From Marisa cornuarietis (lineage: Eukaryota > Mollusca > Gastropoda > Architaenioglossa > Ampullariidae), in the NCBI GenBank assembly GCA_004794655.1, contig SMMW01000009.1:208501-272500 (forward strand): DNA of 64,000 nt, written 5' to 3'. Positions 24,201 through 36,200 of the stretch are shown one piece after another. Within the stretch, counting starts at the first letter, position 1. Each line of letters opens with the position of its first letter. Under the pieces are notes generated by a model, which did no database searches, was not told the DNA's origin, and was given only the letters and a program-made list of their open reading frames with translations. The position numbers were made by a program, and so were the translations under genes.

Positions 24201-27200
24201 GTTGACAGAGGTTCGGGGGAAATGATGACACGATCCCCTGTAATGGTGACGTTGAGTGAGGGACCCTATCACGTTGCCAGTTTTCGAGATAGTAACCGAG
24301 AGTTTGATCTTACCAAGGATTCAGATGTAAGGATTTACTTTTGGATTGTCTTTAATCATCTGTTCATTTTCTTTCCCTTACGATTTTACCATAATTTGTT
24401 ATTTTCATCATTATTATTTTTCTTCATCTATGATACATCATCTAGTGATAGTGGTTTGGTGGTGCAACGGTAAACTGCTTGTCAGCTAGACAATAAAGAT
24501 TGTGGGTTGGGGAGTTCATATCCTGCTTCTTTTAGAATGATGTATTTGCTACTGGGCTTGACTAGTTTGCCATGATATAGTTTCAGTTCCTGACTTGAAA
24601 CTAAACACCACCCATGATTATTGAGGTTGATTTCTTGTTCAAATTATTGCATCTGAACATTCTTTTAAGATTATGGTCATTCCGGTTTTATTTGGGGAAG
24701 GGGGGAGAATAAGAATTGAAAAGATGTGAAAAGAAAAGGGAGAGTAAAGTTTATTTTCAACTCCTGTACAGGTCTTTGCACCATGAGCATCTAGTGTGCA
24801 ATGACCTTTTTAGTACCATCTTGTAGAATGAGTGCACATGTTAGTTAGTCAGCTTATAAAGTAGATACACCTGCATGAAACATGCTGTACTGAGTTGTGA
24901 ACCATTCGCAGCTTGCAGCTTTGCGCCGAGAAGTGGAGTTGCGCATGAAAGCTAGTGTGCAGGAGGGGCAGACTGTCAGTTCTGAGGTGAGAAGACATAT
25001 ACATATTCTTTTCCTTTTGTTATCTTTGCTACTTTCACTACAATCACTCAGACACTCCAACAATAATTGCCATATCCTTTGCCATAAAAAGTAAGTGTAT
25101 GCACAAATGATTTTATATTCGGATAAAAAATAGTTTGAGAGGTTGTGGTTAATTAATTATGACATGTGTTTGTGCAGATCTGTACAAATGACCCAGAAAG
25201 GCAAACTATGGTTTAGATAAAAAAAAGTCAGTGTAGATAGTGAATGTGCCATGGCATAATTTCCCATTTAATTTAAAGTGAAAAAACAATATTAAAACTT
25301 GGTATAGGATTCATCGTGTAGGCCTTTATCCTGAACCTGTAGAGTCTGGTATATCAAATGCAAACTGATCATGAAATTAACAGAGATCACATAAGGCTTG
25401 TACAGCAACCAAGCTTATTTAATCCTTTTTTGTTCTAGCACTCATTAATACTGGCATTTGACTGAAACAGATTCACAGGATTTTTTGTTGTTGTAATCCT
25501 TATTACTTTCAACCATTCATATTTGCATATGTTGCATACTATATGTACTGAATTTTACAAATTACATTATTAAGATGTAGAGTAAAAGTTACACCATTCA
25601 GATTGTGCAGCTAGGTGTTTAACCCTGTTAGTCATTAATGGATGTGTCATCTGATAGCTTATAGTCTGTTTTATATAATCTATTGTACTTTTTCTATGTT
25701 CTTTTTTTTGGGGGGAAGGGGGAAAGAGAATTTCTTCATAGAAAGAAACAGTCATATTTTGTCAGTGCTGCAGTACACTTCACTTTCTAGGATGATCGGT
25801 GGTGGTTTTGCGATGTATTTCTTTTCCCAGCATTTTTTTAAAAATTTTTTTGTGTGCTGTTTCTCTTTCTGTATATGTGTGTATGTTTGCAGTGTATTTC
25901 CATGTCGGTGAAGGGTCCAGGTTTGCAGAGAATGGTGCTGGTGGACCTACCTGGTGTCATTTCGGTATGAATTTTATTTTTAGTAAACTAACCAGAATAG
26001 CTGACGCTAAAAAGTGATAAGAAAGCTTTAAAATCAGAAGCATTATTATTATAATAAAGAACTCAAAGACCAGAAACTAACCTGGAATGACATAACCAAA
26101 CTTGCTACTGACAGACAAAAGTGGAGGTCTCTAGTGGATGCCTTATGTACCACCTAGGTACGAAGAGGACTAAGTAAGTATTATTATAACTACTGCAGGG
26201 AAGTGGATATTAGTCTTTACATAGATATGTATATTCTAGTTCCATTGACTGTGGCAGCTGAAATACCATTCTTTGGAAATTGAGAGCCGATAGTAAGGAT
26301 ACAGAAGTTGATGAAGTTATCAAAGTATAAGAGCCCCTTTGTGAATTTATTTTTAATCCTTCATTTATAGTTACTTAACAGAATGAGCTATATTTAACAA
26401 TGTTATACTTATTAATATAGCCTCTCGAGAATGCCAGTTTTGGTGATTTCTGCAAATTTTAATGCAATGTTTTATAGGTCTTATATAGTTGTTTATAATT
26501 GCTATTACTCTTATTTTTTGTTTTTATTGTTGTTTATGTTTTAAATGTTTCATGTGTTAGATCTTGTTTTCAAGTTTCTCAGATATTGAAAACTTCAGAA
26601 AATGCTGTACATTTAAGATAAAGACCAATAGTATTAAAACAGTATTGATTGTGCATTAATAACACAATGTTTTCTTAATTTTGTGTAGACAGTGACAAAT
26701 GCTATGGCTCCAGACACAAAGGAGTCAATCAAGAACATTCTCTCTACATACATGGAGAATCCTAATGCCATTATCCTTTGTATTCAGGGTCTGTATTCTG
26801 GCCTTGTGAACTATTTATGGAGAGAATTGATAGATTTGCAACAGAAATATAGACTGTAAAACCACAGGTGTGCATAAATGTCCTATAGTTAATGCAGGTC
26901 AGAAGAGATCTTGAAGTGTCTGATCAAAGGTTATTGACCAAGGAAAAAAAACCAAGATAAATACCCATAAAATTTAAAGGTGTTTTTTTACAGGTTAAAA
27001 TTTAAATTGCCAGGATACATTTACAATCCAGTTCGTGTAGAAGCTTTTGACCTCTTGGCTGTCCTCTTCGGTATTTATTTTGTAAGGGCGGTCCGGTGGC
27101 ACAACAGTTAGCACCTGTCACCAATACAATGAAGGTTGGCTCTCGTCTCGGGCATGCTGTCCTTTCTCTGCCTGCAACATCTGTTTACAGGGCTGGGTGA

Positions 27201-30200
27201 CGTGCCGTGATATAATCTTAGTTGCTGGCTCTGCATAAAACATCTCCGCCCCCCACACACACACACACACACTTACTTTGTGAGATGGATTACGATACCA
27301 GAAGGCCTTTTTGTGTTGATAATTCTTAGGGGAGTAAGCCATTATATCCCATGATATATTTCCTAGCTGCTACTTTTGATGTAGTCTTCAAATGTTTATG
27401 ATACTGGAAATTCTTTGCATGTGTGTTGTCACAAGTACCATCTGCATAATGCCATTTGATGTTCTCTATATGTATACTGTTGTATACTTTAGCAATTTTA
27501 CTTAGTTTTAGAGCCTTGGTGGTAAATGTATTTTTAAAGAGCTTAAAAGAGTGTTTATTCATGGTGCAGATGGATCTCTGGATGCAGAGCGCAGCAATGT
27601 AACAGACCTGGTCAGTCAGATGGACCCAAGTGGCAAGCGAACTATCTTTGTCTTAACCAAAGTGGATCTTGCTGAGAGCAACCTTTACAATCCTGACAGG
27701 GTACATGCTCTTGCCTTCCAGCCTTTGCCCTTGCTTTCTTTGCCCCACAGTCTCTCAGCCTTTTTTCACCCTACTTTTCCCCCTCTAATTCTGTTGCCCA
27801 TTTCATTCTTCAGCCTGTCCTTTGTGAAAGCGCATGTTTGAGAGAAAGTGAGTGTCCAGCTGTGACTGTGTTTACAGATTTTTCAAAGCTGCGTGTGTGT
27901 GTGTGTGTTCATTTGCTGTGCTTATAAATATTCTGATTATTTATCACAATTTAGGAATCCACTAGAAATCCTGAATTCTCTTCCCATTTTCAGATAAAAT
28001 CAATATTGGAGGGCCAGCTATTCCCAATGAAAGCACTAGGTTATTTTGCTGTTGTCACGGGTCGAGGTAATCTGTTTTTTCATCCTCTGAGTTTTTTAAC
28101 TTTTTCTCTCCTAACAATGCTGCTGTCTACCAGGAGCTTGTATAAATGGTAGAAACTTTCTTACTGCAGCAAGAATATAGCTCCTAATTTCCCCTTCCCC
28201 CGCTTCCCTCATCATCATCTCCACAGACATTCTCTTTTCCTCTTGCACAAACAGATCCGCTATTTAAAGAGTAGCCAGTCTTATGCTGTTGCATTGGTGA
28301 GAGTAATATTAAGAACAAACAGGTTGTGAGTAAGAACTCCCTGGATAGAAAGTGGTTTTTTTGTTTTGTTTTGAAATAGGAAACACTAATGACAGCATCC
28401 AAAACATCAAAGAATATGAAGATAGTTTTTTCAGAAAATCACGCCTTTTCAAGTAAGTGGTTTTTTTTCCTCGTTTACCTGGTATTTTTTGCTTGGTCCT
28501 CTGTACAATAATTTGATTCTAGCCCCTTGTGAATATTTGTTTTAAGAAAAGTAGTTAAAACGTTTTTCTGTCAATATTTTGGAACAAAGAATTAAAAGGC
28601 ATAGAATCAGCAGCAAGGAGGGACAACTGTTTTACTGTATGCCATAGATTTCCTTCTTGAGTAACACAGTAGGTGGCCTGTGAATGGTGCAGGGACGGTG
28701 TTTTGAAACCCACACAAATGACAACTCAAAACTTGAGCATGGCTGTTTCGGAAACATTTTGGAAAATGGTGCGGGAGTCGGTGGAACAGCAAGCTGATGC
28801 TTTTAAAGGTATCCAGTCTGAGCTTCCATATTTCCAGAAGAATAGGAATGCATGTATGGTTACTTGGAGGTTTGTGTATGTTTGTGTGTATCTGAATATA
28901 TGGGTGCATGCACCCAAGATAGATTTTATGATGCCTGTTAAGACATTCTCATGTTGGATAGACTTTCACACCCTTTTAGATGTGCTTCATTGAGCCTAGG
29001 TCCCTAGTGAAAAGCTGTATGGAATCATCGTGCATGGCGTCACTGTGCTAAATCGAGAAATCCTAAATTATGTGCTAGCATAATTTCTGCCATACCTTGG
29101 TAAGCAGTCACAGACCTTGGGCTACCCATCTTGTTTGTCCCCTTTTAATGACATAACTCTTGGAAGATCATGATTACTAATTTGATACAGCTAGCATGAT
29201 TGTGTCATCTTATTAGTGTGAAAGAAATTGCCAAAACAAATCATCTTAAGATAACCAGCTGCACGTTCTTCTTTTTGAATTTACTCTTTCAGCCACTAGA
29301 TTCAACTTGGAAACAGAATGGAAGAATACTTTTCCCCATGTTCGGGAACTTGATCGGGTAAGCACTAACTTTTTGGTCTACTCTAATCTGTTAGTAAGTA
29401 GGGTAGCGGTTAAGTGAGAGAAGAATCAACCAGTTTAGATTGCAGTCATTGTCCTGTTCCACAAGTCTGTCATCTGGTTTGATCACAACTACATATAGCT
29501 TTCTGTATAGAGCATTGAAAATTACTGATCTCCTCTGTGCACCAGATTTGTGAGTTAATTTTTTTTTTAATGGTCAGTTTTTATTATGCTGCCATAGACA
29601 TGCTGGGGTCATCAATTCATGGAATTTGTTTATTAAGCAGGGATTTATTTTGGATTGCGGGTCAAAGGTTAGAAAAGCACAATGGTGCCTCCACTCTGCC
29701 TAATACAATTCCTGTAGCTGTTCTGCAGATACTTTTGGGGGGAAAAATTTATGCCATCAGGATAGGGACCAACAATCTCACAACCCTAGTTTTGATGTTT
29801 TCTCCAAAAGGCTGCGATGGAGTTTATGCCTGTCGCCGAATCTCATGCTAGGGAAATCAACATAAACTCTGCATAGAAATCCTGGCTTCTCGACCTGATT
29901 CCAACTCATCTCCTGTATGAGTGTCTTGACTTGATGATTTCAGTTACCAGTCAGTATTTCATCCCTTGACTGGTATCTACCATTTGGGGGAAGCACATGG
30001 ATAGATTTGGCAGCTGACAAGGCCAGCCACTTACACCTGTTTTGTGTGACAGTAAGCAGATCTTGCACAGGACCAGTCCAGGTTTTGACGCTCGTAAGCC
30101 AGTTCTTCCTCTGGGCACCATGGCGTTGACTACCCTCAAAGTTACTTTGAAGGATACTCATTAACAAGGTGTTGTGCTGGGTCATGTGACCAAAGAAGAC

Positions 30201-33200
30201 CAGCTTACGTTGCTTGACTGTTGAAAGTAGAGGTTCCTGGTGTCCTATGTGTGTGGCACGTACCGTTATCACTCAGTGTCAACTGGTGCTGTAGTTTAGA
30301 CTTGCTGTTGTTACCCCACTTTTTAAGAGGCCCATTCTCAACTCTTATAACCGCAAAAACTATCACCCTGTTCTCAATCTGCTTTTGTGTCCAAAGTACT
30401 TGAAAAGATAGTGCTGGTCCAGCTTCTGAACCATTTCTCCAGACTGAAAAATTTCAGTCAGCCTGTCTTGAAAATCATTCCACTGAGACAGCACTACAGC
30501 AGGTGATGAATGACTTACTATGTGCTTGTGAAATGGATCACATGTCCTTACTGTCAATGCTGGATCTATTGTCTGCTTTTTGATACACTCAACCATGACA
30601 TCCTCCTTCAGTAGCTTCGTGTTACTTCTGGTCCCTCCGACAACTTTGAGCCAATGCTGGTCCTACTTTCACTGATCACAGTCAATAGTTGTAGGCACCG
30701 CATCCTTTGAAGTACAGGTTGCCTCAAGGCTCTCTTCTTGGGCCTCTTTTATTCAGTGTATACAACCAGCCACTTTGTTCCACCATCTGCCTTTGGGCCT
30801 GCAGTATCACATGGTGATGCACAGTTGCTAGTATCTGGCCTTGCTTCCCAGCTCCAGCATGTCTGCACCACCACACAGCACACAGTAGACTCTGCAAAAG
30901 CTGGATGTCCATCAGCACATTGAAAATGAATGATGACAAAAAGCTGAGATCCTTTTAACCCTCTTGGTTCGACAAGCCACGATCGTGGCTTTGCTGGGTA
31001 GCACGGGCAAGGCGATTTTCTTTACTTTTTATTGCAAAGTTCAAGTTTTCTCTTTTTAAAAAATGTATAGGTTTCTTGGTCTAATGTTTATGTCAGAGCA
31101 TCAATAATAAAAAAACAAACTTCAACCACTGTCGTCTTTGCAATCTTCAGTTATAAGTTAGTCATTGTAATGCTATATTTTTATCTTGAACCAAGAGGAT
31201 TAAAAGCCTCTGCAAGTAAACTAAAATGTGTACCATCCTCTCCTAACTTTACATTCCCAGGGGTTAACATGTCTCTTAAAAACCATAATCAAGGCAAAAC
31301 AATGGAAGATATGGCAACAAGAGCAACCCAACTACAACAAGATGGATGGCTACCATCTTCTGACCAGACGAGAGCAGGTTACCATCTTCCGCCTGCGTAC
31401 GGGACATAACCGGCTAAACTGGCACCTTTACAACAAGTTCAAAATTGGCCAGTCCGGCCAATGCCCTTGCGCTACCGGTAATATGACCACAGAGCACATA
31501 TTACAGGCCTGTCCCACATACGCCACCCTCAGGAGGAAGTACTGGCCGGAAGACACGGCAGCGACCCAAAAGCTCTACGGTGCCCTGGCGGACCTGCAGC
31601 AAACAGCAGCCTTCATAGAGGAGACTGGCCTCACCATCTGAGCGATCGAGAAGAAGAAGAAGACATGTCTCTTCCAGACTGAACCTTATTGTTACCTTTG
31701 ATGCATCATTATCTCTTGAACCTCATATCAATGTGGTCTGTAAGGCCATCTGCCTTGAGCGTCGCATGATCAGTTACATTCAACTGTTGCTGTCAACTTC
31801 TGCCACCAAAAACCTCCTGTCTGCTTTTTTGTTGTCCTGGCTGAATTACTGCAACTCTTCATTTATCGATCTAACTGCCTACTAAACAACTTTCAAAGAT
31901 CTCAGAATAATGCCACTTTTATTGTTTTCCATAAGCGAAAAGTGAACCGTACTGCACCCCTTCTCCACGAACTTCACTGGCTGCCATTCTGAGCTCACAT
32001 TGATTACAAAATTGCCAAATTGTGATACCGTTGTCTCTATGGCCTAGCCCCAGCATGGCTGTCTGAACTACTGACATCTTTTGACCTGAGTCAGTCTCTT
32101 CAGTCTGTTTATTTTGGCATTCTCTTTGTGCCACGCATCAGACAGGATAAATTCTGCAGACACGCCTTTTCCTTCTCAGGCAGGCCCTTTTGAATTTCTT
32201 TTCCTTTTCATCTTCTAACCATGTCTGTATTCAAAGCCTTCAAATCCAGCATCAAAACCTGTCTCTTTCAGAAATATCTTGCATAATCAAGAGTACTGTT
32301 TTGCCTCTTCCTCAATTCCTTATCCATGAACTTGTGTTTTTTGTTTGTTTGTTTTTTTGTTTTGTTTGTTTGTTTGTTTGTTTTTGTGTGGTGTTGTCTT
32401 TCTGTTTCTTGTATGGTCGACTTGATTCATTTGTAGTCTTTCGTGTGCAGGGCGTTGAGGTCGCATCCACATAGGGAGATGCACTGTACAAGTACAGTTA
32501 TTATTGTGTAATAATACATGGTTTTTTAAATGTACAGATTTGCATTTTTGCCTATATGCTTACTCACACTGTGTAAAACACAACATAGCTTATATATGTG
32601 CTCTATCCCTGATTCTGTTTACTATTTCTTGTCCCTGTTGCCTTCCATGCTGCTTGTGGGGACAGGCCTGTCCAAATAAACAATGTTTAATTTAAAGAAT
32701 GTTGTCACTCTCATTGTCACTGGACAGGATGAACTGTTCGAGAAAGCAAGGGGAGAGATATTGGATGAAGTGGTCAATCTCAGTCAGGTTACACCCAAAC
32801 AGTGGTAAAAACCTTTTTTTCAGTTCTACCTTCATGGTATAGCTTTCAGCTACAATTTGTTCATGATTTATCTAGATCCAAGCATTTCAAGCAGTTTAAG
32901 TTTTTATAGTTTCTTGTCTTTGATGTCAAAAAGTAATTTTTGTGATACACATATCTAAATGTGTCACCGAAGGAATCATACTCAAAACACAAACGCTTTT
33001 TCTTCAGATTAAAACAGGAACAAATTGCTCAGGTTTATATATCTTTCTACTTATTGTCAGGGAGGAGGCATTCAGCAAAAAGCTGTGGGAAAAAAATGCA
33101 GCATATGTCATAGAGAACATCTACTTGCCTGCTGCCCAAGCTGAGAATTCTGGGTAACTGTTTTCTACTAGCTTGAGAGAGGAAAAAAGGAAAGAGCTTA

Positions 33201-36200
33201 GATGTTAGATGTAAATATTCTCATAGAGTGCTAAACAGTAGTCCATGATTATTTTTGAAAATGTATGATTCCCTGTAATCATTTCAGGACATTCAATACG
33301 ACTGTAGACATAAAGTTGAAGCAGTGGGCAGATGTTCAGCTTCCAAAGAAATGTGTTGAGGTAAACCTTATAGTCATGAGGCAGTGAGTGTATGAGGTGC
33401 ACCATGTGTTAAGCTCGTCATGTGAAAGACATGGTTCTCCTTCCACTATGTTTCCTTTCCCTGATTATTGCGGTACCCATTCCTGCTGGACAGCTGCTGG
33501 GTGGGCAAGGAGAGTTTTTCAGCTGGAGGCCTGAACGGGTCTCAAACCAACAACATTCTGCTGCACAGTCACACATGCTAACCACCAGCCTAGCGATCCT
33601 CCTTTCTCCACAGTCTGCCTTGACAGTGATTGTAGTTTGTTTTCACTTTGTGTAATATTTCAGACAGAAATATTTGGGTGCATGTGTATGGGCATCGTTC
33701 GTTTAATAATTTTTGAAAACCTGCATTGTTTGAATGCATATGCTAAATTGTTTGTCAATATTTGCATAGGCTAGTTTATGAAATGTTACATTCACATTCA
33801 GTTGTGACAACTTCTGATTCCTTTTGGCAGGTGGGGTGGGACACACTTCATGAAGAGTTTTCCAAGCTGCTATTGAAAGGGAAGAAGAAGCTAGGTGAAG
33901 ATGATGAGATCTTTGACAAACTGAAGATGGCTGTCATTGAAACCTGCAAGACCAGACACCAGTGGGAAAACAAGGCAGAGGACAGTCTGGTAAAACACTC
34001 TATTACAGGCTTAGGCTTGCTATGAGCACATAGATGCTCATAGATACAATGTCACATGCTGCCTAATCAATTGTTTTGCATTTGTTGATTTAATAATAGA
34101 TGTCAATTATTCCCAAGCATTCCTGGGGCTAGAGTGCTTAGCACTGTTCTATTACTGATCTCTAATTGGAGACCTGGAACTGACAAGTGTGTTTGTGTGT
34201 GTGAGGTGTGGGGGCAGTGGTCATTGTGTGAACAGCCCCCATATATCAGAACAGGCAAAGTTTAAACTCTTGATGCAGTTTGTAATTTTAGATGTCTGAT
34301 TCCATAAGGGATCTATATTTTGTAATTTGTGTTCTTCTATACAACAGCGTGTGATTCAGCTAAACATCCTTGAAGACAGATCCGTAACAGACAAATTACA
34401 ATGGGATGGAGCCATCAAGTTTATGGAAGACACCCTCAAAGAGAGACTAAAGCAAAGTAAGAATCCATAATGGTATAGAGACGGTTGTTTTCTTTTGTCA
34501 TAAAATGACTTTGGAGCATCTTGTTCAAAGCTGTAAGCAGCACAGGTGTTTGTTAGTCTTTATGCTTTTGTCTTGCTTTTGTGAGTTGTTTTTTCAGCAT
34601 TTTTACAAATGTGCTACAAACGAGTGCTATAAGAATCTTAACTATGCCATATTTGATTTTTAACACAAGGTGTCTCTATGACAAAACAGAAGTACCATGA
34701 CATTACCCACAAGACATGATATATCTATTCTGGCTTGGCATGCTGTAAGTCAGATTAACTATAAAAGAGCCTCTCAGCTTGCGTATTTTTTCCGTTTTGT
34801 GTCTTCAATTATGTTCAATTAATAAATTTCAGCAAACATTTTGTTTTCAGCTGAAGACAAGTTGCAGCAGATGACTGGACCAAGTGCATGGGACCAGTGG
34901 ATGCGCTGGAAAGGCTGTACAGATGACCATCATAACCGCCGTGCTGTTAAGACAGAGCTGGAGAAGATGCTGGTGTCATCTCAGGTGAGATTTGACACTC
35001 TTTTATGATCTTATGTGTAAATGTAGACCGGTTAAACATTTCACGCCATACTTTTAGCTTTTCTGACATTTAGATTGACTTGTGAAATATTTCCAGAATT
35101 ACAGAGTTCACTTAGGCGCTGATGAGCTAACAGCTGTGAGGAAAAACCTTCAGACTCAGGGCATTGAAGTGGATGCTGAATATGTAAGTGCTTCTATATC
35201 AATTTAAAAAAAAACAAACAAATGTCAACAATTTTGAAATGCTTCTTCTTAAAGGTTGATTTCAACAACTGGCAAATCCACCGATTCACTTCCTCTCTAC
35301 AACTGCGCATTCTCTCAACAATAAAACAAATGATTGCCTTGGGTTGCCCGGATACAATTTATTGGTTGACCCGGTCAAGAACTTTACATGACAAACACAA
35401 ACTCTGATCCACAAACGCTGTGTCCAGTCACCGTCAGAACTAATCTTAGGTTTACTTTTAGATCCATGGCCACATGGATCTAATAGCATAAAATGCAGAA
35501 CATTAAACAAAATCAAATAAAGAATACTATCTGCCAGGCAACCACTATCTGCCATGTTGAACATAGAGCAGATTACACTACTTAATGTCTCGTTACAGTG
35601 TTAAATTCAAATCAACAGAAAGTATCATAAATCCACAGATTTACCTTTTATGCTCCTTAAAAAACTAAGGAAAAAAATCAGTTAAACTGTTCGAAGTCAG
35701 CATAAATACCTGGCACAGGGTGTCATGTGCCGTACTTATAGTTTGGAAATATCCAAGATGTGACATTTGTCAAATCGAGTGTTGGGTCACTGATATATAA
35801 TCCAAGGAGTATTACAGAGCCTGTTCGATCAGCACAATAAACACATATCCAATCTGTGAATACAGAACACGACACTGCTGTAGATATTCTGATGTCGCAA
35901 ACGGGGTGCATCTAGGTACTTTGTTTGACACCACGAAGGTCATCAATGGTCCCTGGAGCACACGTGAAACTCAACAACGGTTGTCAAGACAAGAGTGCAT
36001 CTGTCGTTAGGAACAGGAGGAATTAATCAGCCGCATACTCTACACAGGTCGTGCTGTACAAAACTATCTCATACCCCAAGTGCAACTTGTCACTTATTTG
36101 ATTTATCAATACTTATTATGCACTACTTAATCTCACATCAATACGCACGCTTTTCTAAAATCCATCTTAATAACAATAATTGTTACAATGTCTATGAAAT

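Larger units (their letters stand above)
30285..32490 (+). mobile_element. Decayed CR1-like LINE, interrupted by two insertions
   Basis: Plus-strand fragments in several frames follow the order of a CR1-type polymerase: [16 protein letters not shown] text near 30355, [16 protein letters not shown] near 30480, DTLNHDILL near 30580, then the 3' region LHELHWLPF near 31965, [16 protein letters not shown] near 32025 and a conserved tail near 32230. Stops and frameshifts are numerous. It is split by a piggyBac-like MITE (30959-31199) and by a truncated LINE (31278-31662). Confidence 0.82.
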
